Shown here one piece after another: positions 1 to 8,247 of a stretch of 32,459 nt of DNA (position 1 is its first letter; every line of letters begins with the position of its first letter). A program made the position numbers and the translations under genes. Location of the stretch: NCBI GenBank assembly GCA_013373515.1, contig JABXHR010000017.1, positions 1 to 32,459 of the forward strand, read 5' to 3'. The stretch comes from Gammaproteobacteria bacterium. GTDB lineage: Bacteria > Pseudomonadota > Gammaproteobacteria > JABXHR01. The notes under the pieces are model-generated. The model had not been told where the DNA came from. It ran no database searches and saw only the letters and a list, made by a program, of their open reading frames with translations.

Positions 1-1024
1 CACGCGTGGCGAAGCGACTGCGTTTGCCATGGTGGGCAACCCCAATGGTGAGGCAGTGAGCTACGACTGGCGAGGCAGTAGCGCAGAGATTGTTGCTGCT
101 GCAGTTGCCGACAGCTTGCAGACTGAGGCACTGCGATTTGACAGCTCAGTCCTGGCAGCAGGGCGCTACGAGCTCAAAGTCAAAGCCACACGCCAAGGCC
201 GCGTGGCGATGTCCACACTGCTGGTGAAAGTGCTCACACCAGAGCAGGTACAAGAGAATGTGCTCGATAGTGACGGCGATGGCGTGATCGATGAGTTTGA
301 TAACGCGCTCAACGCGGCAACGAATCCGTTGATGCAAAACAAACTACAGATTGAGCGTGGTATTGAGGATCGTTACACCCTTGATTCTGATGCGGGCATC
401 AAACTCCGTTTGGGCGCATATGCGCGCACGGCCAATGGCAACCAAGCCCAGATCGACAAGGCGATGTTAAGTGCGCCGTTAAGTTTCAAAGCGGTCGATG
501 GTGAAGTGCATGACTATGTCGTCGACTTTGAAGCCACGGGGCTGCCTGCAGCAGGATCGTCGATACGTGTGGTCTTGCCATTGAAACGTGCGTTGACTGA
601 ACGCGCTGCATATATGAAGTATCACGCCGCGTTGGGTTGGGTACCGTTTATCGAAGATCCAGCAAACCGTTTGTTCTCTGCACCGGGCTCAGATGGTGTC
701 TGCCCAGCGGCAGACTCAAGTGCCTATCGCTTGGGACTTAACACGGGGGACCGTTGTGTGATGCTTGAAATCGAAGATGGTGGCCCGAACGATGCCGATC
801 GTCTCAATGCTGATGGCAGTGTGACCGAGGATCGAGGCCTCAATGGCATGGTGGTTGATCCTGGCACCGTCGTTTACGACACAGATGTTCAAACGGAAGC
901 TGCACGCAACTTGGATTTCTCGGTCGAAGCGGGTCTTGCTGGCTCCGGCGCGCTGGGATGGCTGGCCCTTGTGGCTGGACTAATCGCTTGGCGATACCGC
1001 AAGCAGTGGGTCGCTAGAAACTAG
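1..1024 (+). CDS. C-terminal part of a surface protein with choice-of-anchor U domain and GlyGly-CTERM-like tail (partial)
   Basis: The reading frame is open from the first bases of the window, so the 5' end is missing and the ATG at 29 is probably internal. The visible part begins with an Ig/PKD-like beta-rich segment. A calcium-binding DSDGDGVIDEFDN stretch of thrombospondin type 3 style follows (near 268-306). The block EDGGPNDADR...GLNGMVVDPG (about 770-865) matches the signature of choice-of-anchor U domains, interrupted here by an extra stretch rich in D, N and E. The protein ends with a Gly/Ser-Gly turn, one hydrophobic helix (LGWLALVAGLIAW) and a basic tail (RYRKQ). That architecture fits a C-terminal sorting signal of the GlyGly-CTERM type, processed by rhombosortase in other Gammaproteobacteria. 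I infer a secreted or surface-attached protein; its ligand is unknown. A hairpin terminator follows the stop codon. Confidence 0.75.
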   Translation, partial: TRGEATAFAMVGNPNGEAVSYDWRGSSAEIVAAAVADSLQTEALRFDSSVLAAGRYELKVKATRQGRVAMSTLLVKVLTPEQVQENVLDSDGDGVIDEFDNALNAATNPLMQNKLQIERGIEDRYTLDSDAGIKLRLGAYARTANGNQAQIDKAMLSAPLSFKAVDGEVHDYVVDFEATGLPAAGSSIRVVLPLKRALTERAAYMKYHAALGWVPFIEDPANRLFSAPGSDGVCPAADSSAYRLGLNTGDRCVMLEIEDGGPNDADRLNADGSVTEDRGLNGMVVDPGTVVYDTDVQTEAARNLDFSVEAGLAGSGALGWLALVAGLIAWRYRKQWVARN

Positions 1025-1045
1025 CGCTTACGGTCAACTGTAAGG

Positions 1046-1075
1046 AACGCCTCATCAATCAGATGGGGCGTTTTT
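1046..1075 (+). terminator. Rho-independent terminator of the surface-protein gene
   Basis: AACGCCTCATC and GATGGGGCG(TT) form an 11-bp stem with one G-T pair around a 5-base loop, followed directly by a run of T. It lies 22 bases after the stop codon. Confidence 0.8.
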
Positions 1076-1126
1076 GTGTCTGGATCAATTAATAATTTGG
1101 CGTTCTGTGCGAGTGAAATCGCAGGT

Positions 1127-1161
1127 AAAAAAAAGCCCCGACTAACTGTCGAGGCTTTTTT
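1127..1161 (-). terminator. Terminator of the 80-residue protein gene, possibly bidirectional
   Basis: AAAAAGCCCCGAC and GTCGAGGCTTTTT pair with one mismatch around TAACT. A-tracts and T-tracts on both sides let it work in either direction. It sits 13 bases past the stop codon of the minus-strand gene at 1175-1417. Confidence 0.8.
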
Positions 1162-1174
1162 GGGTAATCTGTCT

Positions 1175-1417
1175 TTAGCCAAGATCTTCCGGCGCTATGC
1201 TGAGCTTCGTTGAGCGCAAAATATTCATATTTTGCGACCAGGTTTGTTCAATCATGCTTTCCATCACGCTGTTGAGCGCTTCAGTTAATACAGCTTGCTC
1301 TTCCGGTGTCATTTCAAGTTGTCCGCTCTGAGCGGTTTGCATCGGATCGGTGGTGGAGAGTGTTTTGCTAGACGGCAATTCCGTCGGGTTGGCAGCGCCA
1401 ATGGCAGGTATGGACAT
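1175..1417 (-). CDS. Small hypothetical protein, 80 aa
   Basis: I do not recognise this family. The first 30 residues are rich in Ser, Thr, Pro and Ala and look disordered. Residues about 35-70 (TPEEQAVLTEALNSVMESMIEQTW) look like one amphipathic helix. There is no signal peptide, no membrane segment and no cysteine. Support for a real gene comes from an ATG preceded by a purine-rich AAGAGAA at suitable distance and a good terminator right after the stop codon, suggesting its own transcript. The disordered head plus single helix resembles small rod, needle or adaptor subunits of export systems, and a type III secretion gene lies at the far end of the window, but nothing here proves a link. 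Confidence 0.6.
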   Translation of the reverse strand: MSIPAIGAANPTELPSSKTLSTTDPMQTAQSGQLEMTPEEQAVLTEALNSVMESMIEQTWSQNMNILRSTKLSIAPEDLG

Positions 1418-1515
1418 ATCCAGTTCTCTTAAGTTGTTGTTATGGACGGTTTGATCCTACTAGAAATTATCGACTTCTGGCAGCCGATCTAAATGTTTTT
1501 GTGATTTGGGTCGCG

Positions 1516-2313
1516 TTATTCGATCTCTACCCAAATCGGGCAGTGGTCTGATGGTTTTTCCATGCCACGAATATCGTAATCGATACCGGCGTCCACCACG
1601 CGAGCCGATAACGACTCACTCAACAGAATCTGGTCGATGCGCAGACCGCGTTTTGGCTCGGCTTCGAAGCCTTTGGAGCGGTAGTCAAACCACGAAAACA
1701 GCTCAGCTTCCTGTGGATAAGTGGCACGGAAGCTATCCTCTAAGCCCCAATCACACAGCGCATTCCACCACTCGCGTTCCTCGGGCAGAAAGCTGGTTTT
1801 TCCGGTTTGTTTCCAGCGCTTGGCATTGGCTTCGCCGATGCCGATATCTAGGTCGGTTGGCGCAACATTCATGTCACCCATTACAATCACATCTTGGGCT
1901 GGATGCAGATGTGTATTGAGGTGGCTCAGTAGGTCTGCGTAGTAGGCGCGCTTGGCGGGGAACTTGACGGCGTGGTCGCGAGCTTCGCCTTGTGGGAAGT
2001 AGCCATTAAGTACGTGTATATCTCCAAATTGGCCGCCGATCAGGCGTTTTTGCGCATCGTCGTCATCGCTGTCAAAGCCTTTGGTAACAGTGTCTGGCTT
2101 TGTTTTGGAGAGCATGGCCACACCATAGTGGGTCTTTTGGCCGAAAAATTCCGCGTGATAGCCCATCGACTCGATGGCTTCTAGCGGAAAATCATGGTCT
2201 TGGCATTTGGTTTCCTGCAGGCCAATGATCTCGGGGTCGTGCTTGGCAATGATGGCTTCGAGTTGGTGTAAGCGCAGGCGAATACTGTTGACATTAAAGC
2301 TAACAAATTTCAT
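1516..2313 (-). CDS. xthA: Exodeoxyribonuclease III (AP endonuclease)
   Basis: Exonuclease III cuts DNA at abasic sites and degrades duplex DNA from the 3' end in base-excision repair in the cytoplasm. The 265 residues are close to the E. coli enzyme's length. The endonuclease/exonuclease/phosphatase signatures are all visible: N7 in FNVNSIR, E34 in LQETK, D147 and N149 in GDMNVAPTD, D227 in RIDQIL, and D256-H257 in SDHCP. The start codon directly follows the stop codon of avtA with no gap, so the gene is translated as the last member of the mioC-like/avtA/xthA operon. No strong terminator is evident downstream. Confidence 0.95.
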   Translation of the reverse strand: MKFVSFNVNSIRLRLHQLEAIIAKHDPEIIGLQETKCQDHDFPLEAIESMGYHAEFFGQKTHYGVAMLSKTKPDTVTKGFDSDDDDAQKRLIGGQFGDIHVLNGYFPQGEARDHAVKFPAKRAYYADLLSHLNTHLHPAQDVIVMGDMNVAPTDLDIGIGEANAKRWKQTGKTSFLPEEREWWNALCDWGLEDSFRATYPQEAELFSWFDYRSKGFEAEPKRGLRIDQILLSESLSARVVDAGIDYDIRGMEKPSDHCPIWVEIE

Positions 2314-3564
2314 TTAGGCCTCGGCGTAGGTTTGGTTGATGACGCGGGCGATGAGCTCAATGCCGCGATCGAGCACGTCCTTGGGTTGGGCGATGGAAAT
2401 GCGCAAACACTCTTGTTTGTGCCGCCAATCATCCTCTAGTCCCGGAAAGAAATGATGACCGGGCACCACAATGACGCCTTGGGATTTCAGACGTTCGTAA
2501 AGCTCCGAGCTGTGCATTGGTAGGTTTTCACACCATACCCATAGAAAGATTGAACCTTCGCTTTTATGAATCCGAAGTGGCGTGCCCTCTGTCATCGACA
2601 ATAACTGTGCCGCTGCGTATTCGGCCTGTGACTGATAAAAGGGCTGGATGTCATTTTGACAAATGTCGTCGATGGTGTTGTCGCGAAATAGTGGCTCCAA
2701 TGCGGCGGGGCCGACATTGCTTGGTGCTAGATTCATAATCGCATTCATACCGCTCAATGCCTTGATTAGGGCGGGCTGTGCGATGACGATGCCTGTTCGT
2801 AAACCCGGCAGCCCGAGCTTTGAGAAACTCAGGCATAAGATGGTGTTGTCATCGTAATAGGGCTGGCTGTCGATATTGATGATGCCCGGGAAAGGCAAGC
2901 CGTAGGCGTTGTCCAGAATAAACGGAATATCCGCGGCTTTGGCCTTGGCAGCCAGCTGCCTGACCTCGTCGTCGGTCAATACGTTGCCGGTGGGGTTCGT
3001 TGGCCGCGAGCAACAGAGCGCCACGGTCTGCGGATCAATTTCAAACTGATCAAAGTCCACGCGGTATTTGAATCTGCGTCCGTCCAAATCGATGCTGGGT
3101 TTGAAAGACTTAAACACCTGCGTTTGAACCGGCACATCGGTGTAGCCAATGTACTCGGGTGCCATCGGCAGCACAATATTTTGCGGCTGGTTGTCACGGT
3201 TGGTACCACCGAACAGGTTAAACAGCTGGAAAAATGCGTTTTGGCTGCCGTTGGTGATGGCAATGTGATCTTCGCTGATGTCCCAGTTAAAGCGTTGATT
3301 GAGCCAATTGGCCAGCGTTTGTCGAAAACGTAGATGGCCTGCTGGCGAGGCGTAGCTCGCCACGCTCTGTGCAAATGCGCTCTCGTCTGCGGCCATCGCT
3401 TGGATCGCCTTTTGGAAGACTTGGTTGACCTTTGGCAAAATCGCCGGATTGCCGCCGCCGAGCATGCAGACATCGCCACTTTTTTGCGCGGCGACAATGT
3501 CATCCATCAATTGCAAAATGCCAGTGTCGCCGGTATAGCGATCGCCAAATTGCGAAATTCTCAT
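2314..3564 (-). CDS. avtA: Valine-pyruvate aminotransferase
   Basis: AvtA is a fold-type I pyridoxal-phosphate aminotransferase that exchanges amino groups between valine and pyruvate/alanine. A start at 3564 gives MRISQFGDRYTG and 416 residues, matching the usual AvtA length. A longer open frame up to 3666 adds a low-complexity extension overlapping the upstream gene and is rejected. Visible PLP residues are N190 in RPTNPTG, D218 and Y221 in LDNAYG, and the Schiff-base lysine K249 in SFSKLGLPGLRTG. The start overlaps the stop of the flavodoxin gene as ATGA, and its stop abuts the xthA start. In context it may link alanine and valine pools together with the ald gene elsewhere in the window. 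Specificity for valine is inferred from family resemblance. Confidence 0.92.
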   Translation of the reverse strand: MRISQFGDRYTGDTGILQLMDDIVAAQKSGDVCMLGGGNPAILPKVNQVFQKAIQAMAADESAFAQSVASYASPAGHLRFRQTLANWLNQRFNWDISEDHIAITNGSQNAFFQLFNLFGGTNRDNQPQNIVLPMAPEYIGYTDVPVQTQVFKSFKPSIDLDGRRFKYRVDFDQFEIDPQTVALCCSRPTNPTGNVLTDDEVRQLAAKAKAADIPFILDNAYGLPFPGIINIDSQPYYDDNTILCLSFSKLGLPGLRTGIVIAQPALIKALSGMNAIMNLAPSNVGPAALEPLFRDNTIDDICQNDIQPFYQSQAEYAAAQLLSMTEGTPLRIHKSEGSIFLWVWCENLPMHSSELYERLKSQGVIVVPGHHFFPGLEDDWRHKQECLRISIAQPKDVLDRGIELIARVINQTYAEA

Positions 3565-4001
3565 GCGCCTAGCTTCTCTAGTACCCACGGCATGGCGTCT
3601 TCCTCGGGTGCCATGGTCTCGGTGGTATCGATCAACATGGGTGCTGCTAGCGCCGCGGCACCACATTCCTGCAGTGCGCCGTTGAGCTTTTGGCCGCCCA
3701 TGCAGAAGCTATCGACGTAGCTGCTGTCACCAAGGGCCACCACCAAGCATTTTTTGCCGCTGAGATCGACAGACTTAGCAACCAAATCGTTGTAAAGGCT
3801 TTCTATGTTGTCTGGCACATCACCGACGCCGGTGGTAGAGCAGCTGGCCACGATGACGTCATAGTTCGTCAGGTCATCGGCACTCGGGTTGTCTAGCAGC
3901 GTGGCTTCATGGCCTGCGCCATTGATTGCGTCAGCAAGCTCCTCGGCAACAAATTGAGCACTTCCGTAAACTGAGCCAGCAATAACGGCAACTGATGACA
4001 T
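3561..4001 (-). CDS. mioC: MioC-family flavodoxin
   Basis: This is a short-chain flavodoxin of 146 residues, like E. coli MioC (about 147). It binds FMN and acts as a soluble electron carrier; MioC has been connected with biotin synthase activity in E. coli. The phosphate-binding loop is AGSVYGSAQFVAEEL near the N-terminus. The STTGVGDVPDN loop and the ALGDSSYVDSFC segment match the FMN-contact regions of the family. I chose the ATG at 4001 because AGGAG stands at the right distance; an upstream in-frame ATG at 4049 would add 16 basic residues before the first beta strand. It is the first gene of an operon with avtA and xthA. A YqcA-type role cannot be excluded. Confidence 0.88.
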   Translation of the reverse strand: MSSVAVIAGSVYGSAQFVAEELADAINGAGHEATLLDNPSADDLTNYDVIVASCSTTGVGDVPDNIESLYNDLVAKSVDLSGKKCLVVALGDSSYVDSFCMGGQKLNGALQECGAAALAAPMLIDTTETMAPEEDAMPWVLEKLGA

Positions 4002-4038
4002 TGGAACTCCTAAACGTTTAATCGGGTTAAAAGAGCGA

Positions 4039-4051
4039 GATTGTAACAATC
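4039..4051. promoter_or_regulatory. Perfect inverted repeat between divergent mioC and moxR operons
   Basis: GATTGT-A-ACAATC is a perfect 13-base palindrome 38 bases upstream of the mioC-like start, inside the 177-base divergent control region. Its position suits a repressor or activator site, but the protein is unknown. I could not pick a convincing pair of promoter hexamers beside it. Confidence 0.35.
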
Positions 4052-4178
4052 CTGATCTAAGTGGGTGTTTTCAATTTGTGCCATCGATTGATCAGATCTG
4101 TTTCTTAATCGGTTCATATTCGACTTGAATTACATACGATCTAACACAAAATAATGCAGGTTAATCAGAGGGGAAAAC

Positions 4179-5129
4179 ATGTCTGCCTATCCAAGAGTCG
4201 CCGAATTTGTTGAAGCATTAAACACCAAGCTACTGGGTCAGCAACGGCTGGTCGAGCGCTTGGTATTGGCGCTGATTGCCGAGGGACATGTGTTGATTGA
4301 GGGCGCACCAGGGCTAGCCAAAACCCGTGCGGTGCGCGAATTGGCCAATAAGATGCAGGCCAGTTTTAAGCGTGTCCAATTTACCCCAGATTTGATGCCT
4401 GCAGATTTGACAGGGTCAGATGTGTTTCGCCCGCAGACCGGTGATTTCCAATTTCAGGCGGGGCCACTATTTCATCAGTTAATCCTCGCCGATGAGATCA
4501 ATCGCGCGCAGGCCAAGGTGCATTCTGCGCTGCTCGAAGCCATGGCGGAGAAGCAAATTACAGTGGGTCAGCACACCTATCAATTGCCCAAGCCCTTTGT
4601 GGTCATCGCTACGCAGAACCCGCTGGAAAACGAAGGCACCTATGCCTTGCCAGAGGCACAATTAGACCGTTTTTTATTGCACGTCACGGTCGACTACCCC
4701 GACGCGGCGCTCGAAAAAGACATTCTCCAACTGGTTCGCGGCGAAGCTGCCAATCAACAGCCTGATGACGGTAGAGGAATGATTTCGCCCATCGAAATTC
4801 AGGCCGCGCAAAAAGAAGTGCAGCAGGTGAAGGTCTCGGCTGCGGTGGAAGACTATATGATCCGCTTGGTGATGGGCACACGAGAAGGAGGGGTATTGGC
4901 ACCGCTCCTCGAGGCCGGGGTCAGCCCGCGTGGCACCATTGCGCTTGATCAGTGTTCGCGAGGCCACGCATGGTTGCGCGGCAGAGACTACGTGCTGCCC
5001 GACGACGTGCAAGCCGTGGCCCCAGATGTGCTGCGCCACCGTATGCTGCTATCGCTCAAAGCGCAGGCCTCCGGCATTTCGCGCGAGCAGTTGGTGCAGT
5101 CGCTGCTCGATCAAGTGTCGGCCGTTTAA
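4179..5129 (+). CDS. moxR: MoxR-family AAA+ ATPase
   Basis: MoxR ATPases act as chaperone-like remodelers, usually for VWA proteins encoded beside them. The 316 residues carry Walker A GAPGLAKT (42-49), Walker B LILADE (101-106) followed by INRA, sensor 1 asparagine N147 in ATQNPLENEGTY, and the conserved QLDRF (161-165) with its arginine. A C-terminal lid domain follows. The start has a good ribosome-binding site (GAGGGG). It heads a seven-gene run in which the next genes encode a DUF58 protein, a DUF4381 protein, two VWA proteins, a TPR protein and BatD. That context strongly suggests it remodels the BatA/BatB complex at the inner membrane. The physiological role of such operons (envelope stress, aerotolerance) is known only in part. 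Confidence 0.95.
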   Translation: MSAYPRVAEFVEALNTKLLGQQRLVERLVLALIAEGHVLIEGAPGLAKTRAVRELANKMQASFKRVQFTPDLMPADLTGSDVFRPQTGDFQFQAGPLFHQLILADEINRAQAKVHSALLEAMAEKQITVGQHTYQLPKPFVVIATQNPLENEGTYALPEAQLDRFLLHVTVDYPDAALEKDILQLVRGEAANQQPDDGRGMISPIEIQAAQKEVQQVKVSAAVEDYMIRLVMGTREGGVLAPLLEAGVSPRGTIALDQCSRGHAWLRGRDYVLPDDVQAVAPDVLRHRMLLSLKAQASGISREQLVQSLLDQVSAV

Positions 5130-5134
5130 TTCAG

Positions 5135-5950
5135 ATGGATTTTCCCGCTTCGGCCACAGAGCCTAGCTTGGACGATTGGTTGTCTTTGCGCGCATTGGTG
5201 CGCAATGCCAAACGCCAAGCTGTGGTGATGCCGAGCGCCAATGCGGTACAGCGCAAGTTGTCGCGTGGATTGGAGTTTGCGGGACTTCGCCAATATCTGC
5301 CGGGCGATGAGGCGCGCCATATTGATTGGCGGGTCTACGCCCGAAGTGGTGAGGTGTTTACCCGCGAGTTTTATCCCGAAACCAGCCATCTAGTGAGCAT
5401 TAGTGTCGATGTCGCACCCAGCATGCAATTCGGATCGGTCAAGCAAACCAAACAAGTGATGGCCTATCGATTGATGGCGGCATTGGGATGGCACTTTAGC
5501 GAGTCTGGCGGGCAGGTGCCGCTCAGCGAGCTGCCCAGTCGCAATTTTGCGGCGCAACTCAATCAGCGATTTGACCGACGCGCCGAAGACGATTGGTTGC
5601 TTGGCCCCAGTGCTGGCACTCATGTGGTGATTTCCGACTTTAACCAAACCACGTTGGACCAAGTGCGCCATCAACGGCAAATACACGTCAACGCGCATTG
5701 GATCTGGGTGGTTGATCCCATGGAAAAAGCATTGCCAGCCAATGCGATGCCGTTTCGCATGAACGCTGACGCACCCGCGAAGGGGGCAACGGCGTGGTTG
5801 GCCAAGCAAACTGTCGACACCTCTTTTTCCGAGCGCGATGCCCGAATTAAGCGGTCGGCCGAGCGCTTAGCTGCGCAATTATCGGTGGTGCAAACCGACA
5901 GCAGTCTTCGCGATGCGCTGCGCCAAATATTGGGAGGGCGGCTTGGCTAA
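5135..5950 (+). CDS. DUF58 domain protein of the MoxR-Bat operon
   Basis: DUF58 proteins accompany MoxR ATPases in most Bat-type operons and have a VWA-like fold. The diagnostic block is visible at about residues 48-81: EFAGLRQYLPGDEARHIDW, then RVYARSGEVFTREFYPE. Just after it comes SISVDVAPSM (88-97), a degenerate metal-site strand. The chosen ATG at 5135 lies 5 bases after the moxR stop codon and gives 271 residues. An in-frame ATG at 4952 would overlap moxR by almost 180 bases and adds an Arg-rich stretch with no domain, so I reject it. There is no signal peptide or membrane segment, so the protein is probably cytoplasmic or membrane-associated. Its biochemical action is unknown. Confidence 0.9.
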   Translation: MDFPASATEPSLDDWLSLRALVRNAKRQAVVMPSANAVQRKLSRGLEFAGLRQYLPGDEARHIDWRVYARSGEVFTREFYPETSHLVSISVDVAPSMQFGSVKQTKQVMAYRLMAALGWHFSESGGQVPLSELPSRNFAAQLNQRFDRRAEDDWLLGPSAGTHVVISDFNQTTLDQVRHQRQIHVNAHWIWVVDPMEKALPANAMPFRMNADAPAKGATAWLAKQTVDTSFSERDARIKRSAERLAAQLSVVQTDSSLRDALRQILGGRLG

Positions 5951-6410
5951 TTCCCCGCTCTCGCCAGAGGTGTTGGCTGAACTTAAAGGCTTACAGATGC
6001 CACCTGTTCCAGAGGCGCCGCTGCCCTGGCTCTGGATGATATTGGCGGCGGTGTTGGCGACGTTGCTCATTTGGGCTGTTGTGACTTGGTGGATGAGACG
6101 GCCACGTCTCAGGGGTTGGAAAGTGTTGTTCGCCGAGGCGCAAGCCATCGAAGACGATATCGAGGCGCTGACTGCATTGGCGGTTTTGTGTCGGCGGTTC
6201 GTGTTGAGCAAATATGATGCGCCAGAGGTGGCTCGATTGTCTGGGGCGTCATGGGTGGCGTATCTTTCGACCCAGTTTGTTGCGCCAAGAGCGGCGTTTT
6301 CAGCCTTTTTGGCCGAGGGCATTTACCGTCCCGATGCAATTGATTCGCAAACGCGTGTGGCGATTTTTGCCGATGCGGCGGTTTGGTTTGAGGAGGCCAG
6401 CGCAAGATGA
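5943..6410 (+). CDS. DUF4381 membrane protein of the MoxR-Bat operon
   Basis: This is a small single-pass inner-membrane protein. It has a Pro-rich head (LPPVPEAPLPW-like segment), one transmembrane helix (WLWMILAAVLATLLIWAVVTWW) and a helical cytoplasmic domain. Position, length (about 155 residues) and topology match DUF4381, normally found between the DUF58 and BatA genes. I prefer the TTG at 5943, preceded by GGGAGGGCGG and overlapping the DUF58 stop by 8 bases. The ATG at 5913 would add ten residues lying wholly in the upstream gene. The end overlaps the batA start as ATGA. Function is unknown beyond a presumed scaffold role in the Bat complex. Confidence 0.82.
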   Translation: MANSPLSPEVLAELKGLQMPPVPEAPLPWLWMILAAVLATLLIWAVVTWWMRRPRLRGWKVLFAEAQAIEDDIEALTALAVLCRRFVLSKYDAPEVARLSGASWVAYLSTQFVAPRAAFSAFLAEGIYRPDAIDSQTRVAIFADAAVWFEEASAR

Positions 6411-7318
6411 GTTTTGCTTGGTGGCCACTTGCCGCACTTTGGCCGGTTTATTTTGTGCTGCAGCGCGTCCTGCGCCGAACGCAAATTGCGGCGCCGCCGC
6501 TTGCGATGTGGGTGGATGCTCAGGTGCAATTTCGCGCGGCAAAGCGCAACCCATGGCCGCTGTTAATCTGGACTTTGCTGGTCGCAGCGGCAATGCGCCC
6601 GATCACACTGAGCGACCAAGCCGTGTACGAGCGCACCGGGCGTGATTTGCAAATGGCAATCGATGTGTCGGGCAGTATGGATGAGCCCGATTTTGTCATC
6701 AATCGCCAGCGCGTGACGCGGCTGGAGGCTGTCAAAGCGGTGGCGTACGACTTTATCGCCAAGCGACAAGGTGATCGTGTCGGTTTGATCATCTTTGCTG
6801 ATCATGCCTATGTTCACACGCCCCTGAGTTACGACCTCAAGACGGCACAGCAGTTTTTGTTGGAGGTCGAGAGTGGGCTGGTGGGCCGCTCGACAGCCAT
6901 CGGCGATGCCATTGCGCTCTCGGTTAAACGCTTGCGCGATCGGCCAGCAGATAGCCGGGTGCTGGTACTACTCACCGACGGCAGTAACACCGGCGGCACC
7001 ATTCAGCCCAACGAAGCCACGGCACTTGCCAAGCAAACCGGCGTCCGAATTCACACCATTGGTGTGGGCAAGGCCAGCGAATCTTTGTTTATGTCGACGC
7101 CGGGACCAGACGAAGACTTGCTGCGGCTGATCGCTAGCGAGACCGGTGGTCAGTATTTCCATGCGGGCGATACACGTGCATTGCTCGGCGTCTACGATGC
7201 GATCAATCAAATCGAGCCCAGCCTCGATCCGGATCAAAATGCCAAGCGTTTTGTGGAGTGGTATTGGATGCCGTTGCTCGGCGCATTCGGGTTGCTGCTT
7301 TGGAGGCGTTGGCGATGA
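6407..7318 (+). CDS. batA: BatA-like VWA-domain membrane protein
   Basis: This VWA protein is anchored by N-terminal helices (about residues 3-20 and 50-63) and a C-terminal helix (MPLLGAFGLLLW). Its metal-ion-dependent adhesion site is complete: D86-x-S88-x-S90 in AIDVSGSMD, T163 in GRSTAIGDA and D191 in LLTDGSNTGG. Such sites bind a divalent cation and a partner's acidic residue. The 303 residues fit BatA. The ribosome-binding site is GAGGAGG, and start and stop codons overlap those of neighbouring genes, so translation is coupled. It probably partners with BatB and is acted on by MoxR. Confidence 0.93.
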   Translation: MSFAWWPLAALWPVYFVLQRVLRRTQIAAPPLAMWVDAQVQFRAAKRNPWPLLIWTLLVAAAMRPITLSDQAVYERTGRDLQMAIDVSGSMDEPDFVINRQRVTRLEAVKAVAYDFIAKRQGDRVGLIIFADHAYVHTPLSYDLKTAQQFLLEVESGLVGRSTAIGDAIALSVKRLRDRPADSRVLVLLTDGSNTGGTIQPNEATALAKQTGVRIHTIGVGKASESLFMSTPGPDEDLLRLIASETGGQYFHAGDTRALLGVYDAINQIEPSLDPDQNAKRFVEWYWMPLLGAFGLLLWRRWR

Positions 7319-8247
7319 ATTTTGTCATGCCTTGGTTTGGCCTGTTGTTTGGGCTGCTGTGGTGGATGCAGTATCGAAGCGCTCAGCACGCGCAATCGCC
7401 TTGGCTGACTGCCATTGAGTCTGCCGAGCTGCGTCAACATCTGCTGGGCGATGCATCAGTAACGCCGCGCGGTTGGGGGTTTTGGCTTGCGCTTAACCTG
7501 ATGGTATTGGCGCTGATGCAGCCGCGCATTGACTTGGGTCAGAGCGCGCAATATCGCTCCAATATGGCCAGAGTCGTGGTGATGGATTTATCGCCCTCGA
7601 TGCTGGCAAGTGATCTTTCGCCCTCTCGCGCAAAGCGCGCACAATTCAAACTCCGTGACATTTTGGCTTTGAGCCAAGCGGATCGGGTGGCGCTGGTGGG
7701 AATGGCCGCCGCAAGTTATGTGCTGTCGCCGCTGACCGAAGATCAGCGCACGCTCGAGCTGATGATCGATGGACTTGACCCCGAACTCGCGCCAGTGCCG
7801 GGCGGCAATGTGGCGGCTGCATTGGACGCGGCGTTGTCGCTGCTCGTGGGCGAGGGCGCTCAAGAAGGACAAGTGATCTTATTGAGCGATGCAACGGCGA
7901 CTACAGCTGGGGATGTCGAGCGTGCAATGGCGGCGGCATCGTCCATCAATGCAGCGGGTTATCAGCTGTCGGTGGTGGGCACCGCCACAGACAGTAAAAT
8001 CCAAGTTAACTATCAAGGGATGTCAGAGCTGACACAGTTCGATCCAGCGTTTTTGAATGAATTGGCGGGTGCCGGTGGCGGCGCTTACGTCGAGATGCGC
8101 GCCGATGATGGTGACTTGGCGCAGATTTGGCAGCAGGCGTCGGGGATCGGTTCCCGCGCCGGTGCGGGCAGTGGACAGGCAATCGGGCCCTATGTGTTGT
8201 TGTTGGCGTTGTTGTTACTGGCGATCAGCTGGAGGAACTGGGCATGA
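7315..8247 (+). CDS. batB: BatB-like VWA-domain membrane protein
   Basis: This is the second VWA protein of the operon, 310 residues from the ATG that overlaps the batA stop as ATGA. An in-frame start at 7258 lies inside batA and is rejected. N-terminal membrane helices (about 4-18 and 52-69), a VWA domain with D91-x-S93-x-S95 in VMDLSPSM, and a C-terminal helix (YVLLLALLLLAI) are visible. The later metal-site loops are less canonical than in BatA: LLSDATATTAG replaces the usual TDG. The pair BatA/BatB is expected to form a complex in the inner membrane. Confidence 0.92.
   Translation: MNFVMPWFGLLFGLLWWMQYRSAQHAQSPWLTAIESAELRQHLLGDASVTPRGWGFWLALNLMVLALMQPRIDLGQSAQYRSNMARVVVMDLSPSMLASDLSPSRAKRAQFKLRDILALSQADRVALVGMAAASYVLSPLTEDQRTLELMIDGLDPELAPVPGGNVAAALDAALSLLVGEGAQEGQVILLSDATATTAGDVERAMAAASSINAAGYQLSVVGTATDSKIQVNYQGMSELTQFDPAFLNELAGAGGGAYVEMRADDGDLAQIWQQASGIGSRAGAGSGQAIGPYVLLLALLLLAISWRNWA

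Noticed and set aside
2976-3503. A 175-codon frame within avtA on the same strand
   Set aside because: It is a shifted frame of avtA, rich in Arg and Ser, with no domain; the avtA frame is complete without it.
3565-3666. N-terminal extension of avtA from a start at 3666
   Set aside because: The extension is Arg/His rich and overlaps the flavodoxin gene; the ATG at 3564 gives the normal family length and an ATGA overlap.
4952-5134. Longer DUF58 protein starting inside moxR
   Set aside because: The added residues are Arg-rich and carry no domain; the ATG at 5135 follows the moxR stop at normal operon spacing.
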